64,000 bases of DNA, taken from Camellia lanceoleosa (lineage: Eukaryota > Streptophyta > Magnoliopsida > Ericales > Theaceae). Position 1 is the first letter of the stretch. Every line of letters starts with the position of its first letter. Shown piece after piece: positions 23,022 to 33,140 of this stretch. Position numbers and translations under genes: made by a program. Under the pieces are notes generated by a model. It was not told where the DNA came from. It ran no database searches and saw nothing but the letters and a program-made list of their open reading frames with translations. The DNA lies in contig CM045762.1 of the NCBI GenBank assembly GCA_025200525.1, forward strand, positions 30,167,600 through 30,231,599, given 5' to 3'.

Positions 23022-23700
23022 TTGAATGTTGTCGATGGCCCACATTTTGGCTGGCAATTTGAGAATGGTTTTATTATGAGTTCTGAATTGAGTATTGAGT
23101 GTAAGTTTGACTCCACCAATTTTGTAGAATTAGAGTCAGGCTCGAGTCAGCCTAATGAATCAGAGTCTGTTGATTTCGATAGTGTTGACCTAGACATTTC
23201 TGTCCTGTCTAAGTCATCTTTGTCATTTTCTTTTGAATATGTTGTCAAAAGTCTGTTGTCATTGCTGAGTCATAGTCTCTTTTCAATAAACAGATAAACA
23301 AAGAAAAATGTCATAGAGTCTGTCTACTTCTCTGTGCCTTAATTCATCGCATTGACCAAAGTTTTTCAAAACTTTTTCCAAAACTCTGATAAAAACAAAG
23401 AGGAAGAATTTCCTCGGGATTTGCAAATTTTGATCAACTGAGAGGAAGAGAGGTGTGTTAAACCCTGGATGAATGAGATCATTTTTGTTAATGTAGGTAC
23501 TAAGAAGGATCCTAGCTTGGTCCAAATTGGTTCTATCTTGTCTTCGTAAGAGTACGAGTGATTGGTCACTTTGTGAAAAGATTTCAAAAAACTGTTTTTG
23601 CGTGGTTCTATGAAGACATGCCTGGAATTGATTATACAACATAGGATCCCTCTTGACTCGAGGTCCGACCTCCTTAGCTCCTTAACTTTCAAACCTTGAT
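23022..23700 (+). pseudogene. Pol remnant of element B (segment before RT)
   Basis: The frame at 23022-23297 is rich in S, E and D (ELESGSSQPNESES). Further on, the + strand still spells VNVGTKKDP, VQIGS and VFAWFYEDMPGIDYTT (about 23490-23635), the conserved segment just before RT in Tat/Ogre polyproteins, broken by several stops. Gag, protease and the RT core are absent. A minus-strand frame over the same bases is a shadow. Confidence 0.6.
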
Positions 23701-23744
23701 TCGAAGTATTCAATGATCATTCAAAGTGTAAGGCTTGCATAGCC

Positions 23745-24330
23745 GAATTGGAAATAGCCCTTGAACTAGGGGCCATGATGTGATTCAAATGGAGGCAGCC
23801 CTTCAACTAGGGGCAATAAGGTCAATAAGGTCAAATATGATTTAGATTGGAAATGGCCCTTGAACTAGGGGCAATGATGTGATCCAGATTGGAAACAGAC
23901 CTTGAACTCAGGGCAGAGAATGTGATTTCGATTTGAAACAGCCCTTGAACTAGGGGCAAAAGTGTGAGGCTTGCATAGCTGAAATGGAGGTAGCCCTTGA
24001 ACTAGGGGCAATAAAGTATCACCCTTGAGAGGCTCGCTGGGCCGAAAACCCGGAAGGGCGACCCAGGCAAAAGTTAGACCACAAAAAAAAAATAAAAAAT
24101 AAGAAAAATAAAAAAAAAATGAAAAGCTCGCAAGGTTGAAAACCTGAAAGGGCGGCTTTGGCAAAAGTTAGAGCGTAAAAGGAGAGTGTCAATACCCGAG
24201 TGAATCTTAGCCAAAACTATGTAGGGCCTGGGATTCAGATTGGAAACAACCCTTGAACTAGAGGCAAGAAGGTTGGATGTGATTTAGATTTGAAGTAGCC
24301 TTGAACTAGGGGCAAAAGGTTGGATGTGAT
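23745..24330 (+). repeat. Imperfect ~60-bp repeat with CCCTTGAACTAGGGGCA
   Basis: About seven units share CCCTTGAACTAGGGGCA, usually preceded by GGAAACAG or GGAGGTAG and followed by GTGTGA or AATAAGG. The core can form a short hairpin (CCCT with AGGG). Placement downstream of pol suggests a 3' untranslated tandem array. Confidence 0.65.
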
Positions 24331-24830
24331 CAAAGAGTTAAAACTGAATTGGTTCCCAATGAAGACCGCCCAGAAAGGCAAAACCCAGAATTTGAGAGAA
24401 TGAATTTTATTATTGAAGGACAGTCGAGGTCCTATCCACTACACTAGGGGCAAATTCAGAACCAATTAGCTTAGTCCCTACATCATCATATCTACTGATC
24501 AAGTGTAGCAGTCGTTCATAGATGGCCCATAGATTTCACACCCAATCAACATGGACAAGTTAGAATGAAAGTAACCCTTGAGAGGCTCGTTGGGCTAAAA
24601 ACTCGGAAGGGCGACCCAGGCAAAAGTTAGAGCAGAAAAACAAAAAAATAGAAACTCAAAAGAAATAAAAAAAAATGAACAAAATGAAAAACAAAAATAA
24701 AAAAATGATAAAAAGCTTGCAAGGTTGAAAACCCAAAAGGGCGGCTTTGGCAAAAGTTAGAGCACAAAAGGAGAGTGTCAATACCCGAGTGAACCTTTGC
24801 CGGAACTACGATGGCCTGATTCCTATCTTT
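24020..24830 (+). repeat. Direct duplication in the element B 3' region
   Basis: The segment with ACCCTTGAGAGGCTCG, AAGGGCGACCCAGGC, an A-rich tract, AAGGGCGGCTTTGGC and GAGTGTCAATACCCGAGTGAA occurs at about 24020-24210 and again at 24570-24800. It is a duplication about 550 bp apart with modest divergence. It is followed by GATTCCTATCTTTAGGATAC, a near-palindromic phrase. Confidence 0.65.
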
Positions 24831-24984
24831 AGGATACGTAGGTAGCTTCAGCTTGAAGTTCGGCCCCAATAATTTTTCAACTCATTCATTTTGTCCATGT
24901 TTGATTGGTGTATCTTTAGTCAACTTGGTTGTCCTATCCATGTTTGATTGGTGTATCTTCCTTCTGCTCAGTTCAGTTGGTTTC

Positions 24985-25085
24985 GATTCAACTTGGTTCG
25001 ATTTGGTTCGGCGGTTCGGTTTGGTCCAGTTCTACTCGGTTTCATTCGGTTCGGATTGGCTTGGTTCGGTTGGCTTGGTTCAGAT
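24985..25085 (+). repeat. Degenerate GGTTCGGTTTG-type repeat
   Basis: About ten overlapping copies of TTGGTTCG/CGGTTCGG words in 100 bases. It is simple-sequence DNA with no gene. Confidence 0.6.
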
Positions 25086-25437
25086 ATGACCTTTGATTAT
25101 CTGGTTTGGGACTATGCACCCCAATGGTTGATTCCATGTTAGTTGAATAGTGGCCATTTGCAAAAATAGGTTTTGATTAATTTGAATGAAGCTGACTAAT
25201 TTTTCTCAAAAATTGTTTCATTTTTGCAAAACTTGGACCATTCTTTGGATTTGAAAAGGGAAAATTTTCAGTGCTCAGAGTTTAGCTTACATGATTTGAA
25301 ACAGAAAATGAAATAAGTATGCTAATCTAACTCTCATGTTGATCAAAACATGTTTACAAAAAAATCAAGAGACAAAAAAGGGTCAAGGCAATGAACTAGG
25401 GGCATAGTAAAGTTAGAGATTCTGTCTTCTCCACCAC

Positions 25438-25640
25438 TTGAGTCAACTCGTCGGTGTATATGAGTGTGCATTCATACCAGTCAGTGTATATAAGTGTGTA
25501 TTCATACCAGTCAGTGTATTCATACCAACCAAGGTATTCATACCAGTCAGTGTATATAAGTGTGTTCCTTTCATACCAGTCAGTATATTTATACCAGTCG
25601 GTGTATTTATACTAGTCAGTGTATATAAGTGTGTTTGGAT
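25438..25640 (+). repeat. Minisatellite with TTCATACCAGTCAGTGTA units
   Basis: Tandem units of about 18 bp (TATTCATACCAGTCAGTG), some joined to TATAAGTGTG to make longer ~35-bp units, about nine in all. It lies near the right end of element B. Confidence 0.75.
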
Positions 25641-25759
25641 TAATTTGCTTCTTTTTTTTTTCAATTCGTTAGGTCATTTGTTGATTCAGGTCAGTAAAGA
25701 GTCAATGTCTAATTCAGACTTCAAAAATTCAATCATTCTTAAATTCAATTAACAAATTG

Positions 25760-26900
25760 TTTTCAAGCTCGAAGTGATATGCCAGTCATGCCAGTGATGA
25801 GCAAAAAAGAAGCTGATTTTATTGAAGTCAGGGGAGGACATCCCCGATTACAGAGACAAAAAAAAACAAAAAAACAAAAAAAACAAAAAACAAAAAACAA
25901 AAACAAAAACAAAGAGAGAGAGAGAGAGAGGGATCTTTTTCTTCTTTCTTCTTCGGCAGCAGCTCGGCGATGAAGATTACAACGGGCTTCATTTGCATAC
26001 AGCTTCATTGCTTAACTTTTCCATCAGCTGCCTCGCTTCATCTTTACTCCTTCGAAGCTTTTGAAGACTCTGCCTCGGCCTTGGCAGAGCTTCCAAAGGA
26101 GATTATTCCTCGCCGGCCATCAAATTGGTTGTGCAAAGAAACTCCGAATCGAGTCACGAAGGTCGTCGTTTGACTCTTTGTTACCTTTTTCGGTACTAAT
26201 TTCTACTCGAGCGTCTTTGTACATACGTTGAAGAAGGGAGAGTTGTGCATGCAACTAATGTACTTCACACGTCCTGTTCTGCAGTCGACGGGACAACTTG
26301 GAGACCGCTGTCACGGTCTCCACACATGACCTCAGTGTATACGAGTTTGCTTCGATGTCAGACTGTGCCGCCATAATTTGTTCAACTGACATCGCTGGAA
26401 AGTTGAAAACAGGAGAAGGAGGAGGAGCCCGTGGTTGAGGTTCAGGGGAATCAGATTTGGTCATCTCTATCGTGGACTCGTTCAGGTCTGGAAAAAGAGT
26501 GAGAGAACCGTGTGAAGAGGCCACGGCAGAGAAGAGTAATGCAAAAGAAAGAGGTTGCAGAGTGGTGGCAGAGAAAGTTTGCAGACTTTTGCTCTGCCTC
26601 TCTCTTTCGCAGGCCTCAACTTAAGAAGAGGATGAAACCAAAAAAGAAGACAAAGAGGGAGGAAGGCTCGAGACGATCATTGACAATCGGGGCAGGATTG
26701 GATAGCCTGTCGATCAGGCGCCGCGATTGTTGAAATCGTGCGCCAGACACGACGCTCGAAGAAGATGAAGGAAGAGAGAGTGAGACAAAAATAGGAAGGG
26801 AGAGTGAGACAAAAATAGTAGACGCGGGAGAGTTGTGTATGCATATATGTATATATATTGTATAGCTATGTAATATAGATATTTGTTTGAACATTTGGAT
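25760..26900. other. Unassigned segment with A-rich/GA tract and a short minus-strand ORF
   Basis: An A/CAAAAA tract at 25857-25910 leads into a GA run (25913-25931). The minus-strand frame 26524-26255 (89 codons, ATG start, [17 protein letters not shown]) is proline-rich then helical ([18 protein letters not shown]). I do not recognise it and cannot tell a gene fragment from chance. No other credible coding region is seen. Confidence 0.35.
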
Positions 26901-26904
26901 CACA

Positions 26905-27335
26905 GGAGTGGCTTGGGTTCAGTGGTATGGCTCAATGGTTGAAGGCTGAAAGGCTGAGCCCGAGGTCAGCAGTTCGAACCCCACATCAAGTGTTTCTTTG
27001 TTTTGTTTTTGTTTTGGTTTTGATGTATATATGTTTTGTCCACCTATATATATATATATATATATATTTGTTTGAATTGTTTCTGTCACACGAGTGGCTT
27101 GGGTTCAATGGTTAGGCCCAGTGGTTGAAGAGTGAGAGGCTGAGCTTGAGGTCAGGGGTTCGAACCCCACATTGAGTGTTTCTTTTGGTTTGTTTTGGTT
27201 TTATGTATATATATGTCTTGTATAGTATATATATATATATTTGTTTGAATATTTTGTCACAAGAGTGACGTGGCTCAGTGGTTAAGGACTCGGAGGCCGA
27301 GCTTGAGGTCAGGGGTTCGAAACCCCGCATTCCAT
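26905..27335 (+). repeat. Tandem trimer of tRNA-like (SINE-type) heads
   Basis: Three units start at about 26906, 27092 and 27263, so 186 and 171 bases apart. Each has an A-box-like GGCTCAGTGGTTAAGG or variant and a B-box-like GGGTTCGAA(A)CCCC, separated by GCTTGAGGTCAG. The units are linked by GTTTTGTTTT-type text, a TATATA run and TTTGTTTGAAT...TGTCAC. This is the layout of a Pol III promoter in a tRNA-derived SINE. The A boxes of units 1 and 2 are weaker than that of unit 3. Confidence 0.6.
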
Positions 27336-27779
27336 GTCTATCCATTTTGTGATTTTTCTTTTTTTTTTTGGGTGTTTTGCGTACGTATGCAGACGTCAGC
27401 AAACAGAATATGCCTTCTCAGTAACGGCATCTTTCCACTGACGGTTGCAAACGGAATATTCTCCATCTATGTATATATCCGTATATGTTTGTGTATAGGT
27501 CTGTATATGTCTGTATCGTATATACCTTTTTCCAAAATTCACTGTCATATGAATTTTGAAAAAAGGTAACAAGAAAAAAGAAAAGTGAATTGCTTACGTT
27601 ATTAAATGAAATGAATGATTTTGAGAAAAGTTCTTATATACATATATTTCTATATAAATCGTTACATTATTTATATAGTATGAGACTAGCATTCATTATC
27701 ATAGCTATCTGTATGTTGTTATTATTTAGGATCATATTGAGACCCCTACTAGACTTTATGTTCATCCCACGTTGCTAAT

Positions 27780-28096
27780 TCTTTTTCAGGTGAACGTCGA
27801 GAAGTGTTTCAAGGTCATGGACCTTCTTTACTTGTTGGCCATGGGGCCTTTTATTTGTGGGCGGAATGCCATCAATGTAAAAAGGTTAAACCCTTTCTCT
27901 TAATTTAAAAGATATAAGCTTACGAGCAATTTATTTGATTATAACTCATGTTGCATTCATGCTGTACTCAGATGAGAGAATATTTATTCATGTGTTCTTG
28001 TAAATGTAAAGTGTTTTTGTATGTTTTCTCTGAAATTGAATCTATAATAATGGTTTGGTAATGGAATCCGAGTAATAAAAATGCGGGATGTCACAT
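27780..28096 (-). repeat. LTR-like end (truncated Tekay-type LTR?)
   Basis: On the minus strand the segment starts TGTGACATCCCGC and continues ATTTTTATTACTCGG, wording common at the start of Tekay-type LTRs. No matching second end, TSD or internal region was found, so this is a tentative call. Confidence 0.35.
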
Positions 28097-29858
28097 CACG
28101 GTTCGACTGCTTTGACCTAATGGTTGAACTAGTAACCTATCCATTCGGTCTCTTTTCCGGTTTGCTTACCGGTCTAGTTTTTAAAACATTAGTTAGAAGC
28201 CCTCTGAACAGGTGCGAATCTGAAAAACCGTCGGAGTGAAGAGAGGTGACTGGAGAAGGAAGGGATGCCACTGTTCAGGTTTGAATTTGAAATTTGGCGC
28301 AAGTGTTTGAATTTTTTCCCGTTAGGAATTCAAATTTTCCAGTAAGAATTGTGGAAATAAAAAAATAAATGAAAAATTCAAACAAATTTTGTCCACAAAT
28401 TAGAGTTAGGACCAGACCCCCGACACGGCTCGACCGGCCAGTCTGCGGCAGAGGAGCGTGTGTGGTGGTTTTGGACCAAGCCCACTTTGTCCATAACTCC
28501 TCTTCTTACAAAACTTGAGGTGCCCTTTAGGCCCAACCCAAGTGTGTTCACCTAGAACTTATATACTCACACTAGTTTTGTTAAGGTTTCAATTTAAGGA
28601 AATCCACATTTAACTCTTCAACTTTTCATTTCACGAACCCGAAAAACAACATCAACTTCCCATTTACTCATAAATGGTTTTGATGAATCGTCTTCATCGT
28701 GTGACTTGCCACATGGCCAGGAACATGTCACCTCTTTGGATCCACCCCAAAAGGCGTGTGGGCCCCACTCAAATTTGGGTTCAAAGGAAGCCCAAAATAA
28801 GCCTATGAAAACCATAATTTCCAATAGGTTAATGGGGAGCAAATAGGTGGATTATTTACCCTCATTTGTCCTACATTTTGTAACAACGTCAATTAAAATC
28901 AAGCACACAAAAAAATGTGGTTCTATTTAAAGCTTTGCTACAACGTATAAACAACAAGAGATGATATTTATGTCTTCATACGATCAACTTTGCTAAAATA
29001 CTAGTTCAAAAAAGTGAAATAATAGAAACGGTTATAATAACATTAGTTGTTTAGCCTTTTGCGACAAATGTTAGTTAATATTGTTGTTCTTTTTATTGTT
29101 TATTGGCTAAAACTCGAGCCAATCCGCCTTAAATTTAGGAACATAAAAATCGTTAACATGTAAAGATTATATCTGATTTGGTGATTGATTTTTATGTAAC
29201 TAGAAAGAGTAAATCAAAAGAAGAGAGGTAAAAAGTTTAAAATTAACAAAAATTACAACTAGAAAGTCCAATATATTCAACTATAATGGTTTGTTTAATG
29301 TAACTTATTGTATAAAAAACATAAATTAAAAATATCCACTCTCAACTTTCAAATAATTAACTATTTTTAGCTTATAAACTACACCATAATATCAAAACAT
29401 ATATTAAAAAAATAAAAATAAAAGACCAATGGACTGAACAATGCTATTTAAGCGGGTGAGACTTATCGTGGGATCTCTTAATAATTTGAATAACTTATTT
29501 TATAGATCACAACGTATAAATCATTCATAAAAAAAATTTAGATAAACAACGCTATCCAATTGGAGATAAACCGCTCTATAAAAAAATATACATAAATAAT
29601 TTGAGAAATACTATTTATATAAAAAATTTATGCACATAAGCTTATATGAGAGTGGGTTGTCTCACATGGATCCTACATGTATGAACCCTGCTTTTATGTA
29701 AGGTTTCTGTACATTCTATTGATAAATTTTCTCTACATGTTATATTGCTGTCAAATAATAGGGAGCTCAAGTCCAACATTTTGAAAAGTGAAATGAAGTG
29801 TGGATTTAAAAGGTAAATGTTTAAGATTGACAAAAAAAAAATTCTTATAATTTGATTC
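28097..29858. other. AT-rich DNA with no recognised gene
   Basis: No reading frame with coding character on either strand. The last part (28860-29858) is very AT-rich. It is the left flank of element G and probably older local sequence; it continues at 45967 on the other side of G. Confidence 0.5.
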
Positions 29859-29863
29859 ACAAT

Positions 29864-30633
29864 TGTACGAGCACAAAATAATCTTCTTGTATAATCCTGT
29901 TGATCAAGTTTGCACTCCTCCAAACATAGTCGCTTTGCCACCTGAAAACACAAACGTGAGTTAACTGACGGGTGTGTGCCGGAAACCCCTCTGATGCCTA
30001 AGTCAGCAACTAGACAATAGACAATAAGCTTTGTGTATTCTAGAGTAAGAATTGGGATACCTGTACATAGGTCCTGCTATGAGCTTTTATAGATTATGCC
30101 TGGCCTAATCCTAGTAGGATTCAAACTCTCTTTATAAGAGTCCTCCTATGAATCACACACCCTACTCATTACCAACCAAGTGAGATGGTTTGCACAATCC
30201 TAGTAAGACTCTACTCTCCTTAGCAGAGTCCTAGGAATTACATTCCCAAGGATAATGCACATTCTGATAACTCCTTACTCACTGCTTGCCAAGTGAGATG
30301 GCCACTCCCTTATGCTCGAATATACATTCCTGACCAAGCTACCTTATCTCGATCCCCTGTCGTTTGGGCCGTGTGATCGAAAGCCGATTTACTGAATTGC
30401 ACCTTGCCGAGCTACACATAGCTCAGCCCTTTCCATTGACAACATCTCGGTCCGATAAAAGACTACCTTCAGATAGCTAGCTCCAGGCCCTAGCAACCCA
30501 TCTCTGGCCGACCTAGTATCTTCTTAGCCCAAGATCGAGCTACATCAGCTCTTATCTCAGCCCATTGCGCGGCCTAACTTCCAAAGAAAACTTTTTCTAG
30601 CTCGGCCCAATTTGTTCACAAATTACCCTCTCA
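29864..30633 (-). repeat. 3' LTR of element G
   Basis: On the minus strand it begins TGAGAGGG and ends GTGCTCGTACA. It aligns with the split 5' LTR. A TATA-like CTATAAAAG lies at about 30085-30093 on the minus strand. Confidence 0.85.
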
Positions 30634-30646
30634 ATTGCCCCTTAAT
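30634..30646 (-). other. Polypurine tract of element G
   Basis: Minus strand TTAAGGGGCAAT directly before the 3' LTR start TGAGAGGG. Short, but at the exact border. Confidence 0.6.
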
Positions 30647-31124
30647 TCCATCTGCGAAGCATGTTTGGGATTATTGACTTTCAGCCGAGCTACTGAAGTC
30701 CAACCGCATTGAAACAATGATTCCAGACGAGATAAAACTATGATTCTAGCCGAACTAAAGCTTGTTCGGCATCCTGAAATTGCGCTGGTCGCACGGCCTA
30801 TCACCCCAAAAAAGTCTGACATCATGTCCTTCCCAGGACACGTCGATTGCCCTATCGTACTATGTCAGCCATTTCACTTTGCCCAAAAATTTTTGGAAAT
30901 GGGCCCGCCGTTTTGTCTTCAACATTTAAAACCTTCGAGTTTGCAATCACACGAGAAGGCGTTCTTTCTGTGTAACTGGGCTATAAGTCCCACCTTTTGT
31001 AATCATCGCCCAATTGATAAAAAATTTTGATCTCTTTGCTCAGTTACCTTGTTTCTTTTTCAATGTTTTGCATCATTCCGACTGTATGTCTAGCCGAATT
31101 AATTAGCTTGGCTTTACCTGATCT

Positions 31125-31515
31125 TGCCAACCTTTTTGAGCTGTGATCCTTATCTCGGCTGAAGAATGAAAAATTTGTTGGTCAAACCCGCCAACCTTCC
31201 TGAGCCTAGATCCTTATCTCGGCTAGAGGAAGAGAAATTGTTGGTTATTCCTACCAACCCTCTTTAGCCTAGATCTTGATCTCGGCTGAAGAGAACAAAA
31301 TGTTGGTTATTCCAGCCAACCCTCTTCAGCTTAAATCCTGATCTCGGCTAAAGAGAACAAAATGTTGGTTGTTCATGCCAACCCTCTTTCACCCTAGATC
31401 CTGATCTCGGCTGAAGAGAACAAAATGTTGGTTATTCCTGCCAACCCTCTTCAGCCTAGATCCTGATATCAACTAAATAGAACAAAATGTTGGTTATTCC
31501 TGCCAACCTTCTTAA
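31125..31515 (-). repeat. 62-bp tandem repeat in element G 3' untranslated region
   Basis: About six units of 62 bp carry GATCTCGGCTGAAGAGAACA, AATGTTGGTTATTCC and GCCAACCCTCTT (+ strand wording). The inner units are the most alike. They lie between the gag stop and the 3' LTR, the place where Tat/Ogre elements often have variable tandem arrays. Confidence 0.8.
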
Positions 31516-31605
31516 TTGCCCCCAGTCGGGCGAAGACATTTGCGTGGTTGGTCTACTTGTCAACCGTGTTAACTCTTGCCAAAGGCTTTTTGTCTGGTAT
31601 CGCTG

Positions 31606-32812
31606 TTGTGCCAGACTATTCCTTGGTGCGCGCCCCATCTTCCTCTACCCGGATGTGTTGATGCACTCCCTCCATCAGGGCTTCCATAGTAAGGGGTGAC
31701 GTTATTGTCATTGAATCCCTCAACTTATTGTCAGCCGGCAAACCTTGTTTATACCGTGCGATAGCTAGGTTTGTGGGGCAATCTCCAATCTGATTAAAAG
31801 TCTCCCAATACCGGTTATTGTAAAACCCCAATGTTTCCTTCTCGCCCATATCTATGAAGAGAGAAGCTGGTCAATCTCTACAAGCGTCTTAGTGTTTGTT
31901 CTGAATCTAGTCACAAATACCTCTATTAGTTGCGCCTATAAAGCTATGCTACCTTTTGGCAACCTTTCAAACCATGTTAGACCGAGGTCACCCAGGCTGG
32001 AAGGAAATAGGATACATATTAGAGCCTTGTTTCGCCGATACACCGCCATAACCTGGCGGAAGTGGCTCAAGTGCATGTAAGGGTCCGACTTTCCCTCATA
32101 AATAGTGAATTTAGGGTGGTGGAAGCCGGAGGTAATGGTGCGTCTTTATTGCTGGAACGAACGGCGAACTCTGCAACCTTGCTAACGCTTTATCTGTTGG
32201 TTCATAGGCAAGATGTAGCTCTGGCATTCCAACCTTGACACTCCCATGTGTTCTAGGAGCCAACCGTTGTAATGCAGAGACTCTGCGGGGGTCGCGAGCC
32301 TGAGTGTCTTCTCTCCTTCGAGCCCTTTCTTCAAGCACTGTCCGCAGGTCTGCCGTCCTAGGCAACTCCGTGTGCCTAGATATCGTTTGGTGCGTGTACG
32401 AGGGCCGATTGCTACTTCTCTCTGTTTGTGACCTTTCAGTCCTCGTTCTCTTAGACCTGGAGTAACGAGTCCTGGAAGTCTTTGATTGAGTGTCGCCTAT
32501 TCTAAGGCTCCTACTTTCGACTTGTGATGGTGTGACTTATCTGTCACGATCTTCTGAGTGGCGAGGGTACGCCCTGCTCTTGCCCACCTCTACTTCCGCT
32601 GCCCCTTTTCCCTTCATCTGGTGCTTCATAGTCTCCATGTCTGCTGCCATCCTCTGTATCAATTCGTCTTTTTCCCTTACTCGATCTTCTAAAACTTGAG
32701 GATCCAACCTTCGCCTCTGCCTTTCAGGGCTTTGGGAGTGACGAGGATTGGAGCCTCGTCTTTCACGGGTATCCCTCTGCAGGTTCCATGACTGGGAATC
32801 TAACTCTGCCAT
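31606..32812 (-). pseudogene. gag of element G
   Basis: Read from the ATG at 32812 (MAELDSQSWNLQRDTRE). The N-terminal part is highly charged, with a coiled coil (VREKDELIQRMAADMETMKH). In the middle SPFVPAIK is followed after a shift by a capsid-like part (YMHLSHFRQVM, GLTWFERLPKGS, TRFRTNTKTL). The last segment is LGFYNNRYWETFNQI and IARYKQGLPADNKLRD. The stops and shifts near 32540, 32110 and 31860 break it. The wording is that of Tat-type Gag. No zinc knuckle or protease follows, so the element is gag-only rather than simply short. Confidence 0.7.
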
Positions 32813-32953
32813 GGACGGGATAAAAGGTAAGCCTTCGCACCTTCGCCCCCCTTTAGGGTTTGCCCATCAATGACAGAGTGTGGCAAGTTTTTATTGTGCG
32901 CTATTGAAATCAGTTGAAAGAAAACTTAATCAAGAGGCTCGTTCTTGTGATTG

Positions 32954-32976
32954 CGTTTCCCACAGACAGCGCCAAT
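32954..32976 (-). other. Primer binding site of element G
   Basis: On the minus strand TTGGCGCTGTCTGTGGGAA follows the LTR end (CTCGCCA) at once. It is a common plant gypsy-type primer site; I do not assign the tRNA. Confidence 0.7.
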
Positions 32977-33140
32977 TGGCGAGCACAAAATAATCTTCTC
33001 ATATAATCCTATTGATAAAGTTTGCACTCCTCCAAACATCGTCGCTTTGCCACTTGAAAACACAAACGTGAGCTAACCGGCGGGTGTGTGCCGGAAACGC
33101 CTCCGATGCCTAAGTCAGCAACTCGACAATAGACAATAAG
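32977..33140 (-). repeat. 5' LTR of element G, distal part (U5 side)
   Basis: Aligns with 29864-30026 of the other LTR. It breaks at ACAATAAG, where element C inserted with TSD ataag (33136-33140). Confidence 0.85.

Larger units (their letters stand above)
18927..25760 (+). mobile_element. Element B: Ogre-like retrotransposon, internally deleted, 3' end not found
   Basis: Inserted in the 3' LTR of A. It has a 5' LTR (18927-22283), a tRNA-Arg-type PBS at 22289, a short pol remnant near 23000-23700, then repeat-rich DNA resembling an Ogre/Tat 3' untranslated region. Most of gag, RT and integrase is missing, and no 3' LTR or second TSD copy is visible. The right border at about 25760 is a guess based on where the repeats stop. 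Confidence 0.7.

Noticed and set aside
23283..23713. Two overlapping minus-strand frames in element B
   Set aside because: The + strand over the same bases carries the recognisable pre-RT pol text, so these are shadows.
28618..28842. Minus-strand frame of 74 codons in the unassigned region
   Set aside because: Short, no recognised motif and no supporting context.
29642..29953. Minus-strand frame of 103 codons across the left border of element G
   Set aside because: It crosses the LTR end and TSD into AT-rich flank and has no coding character.
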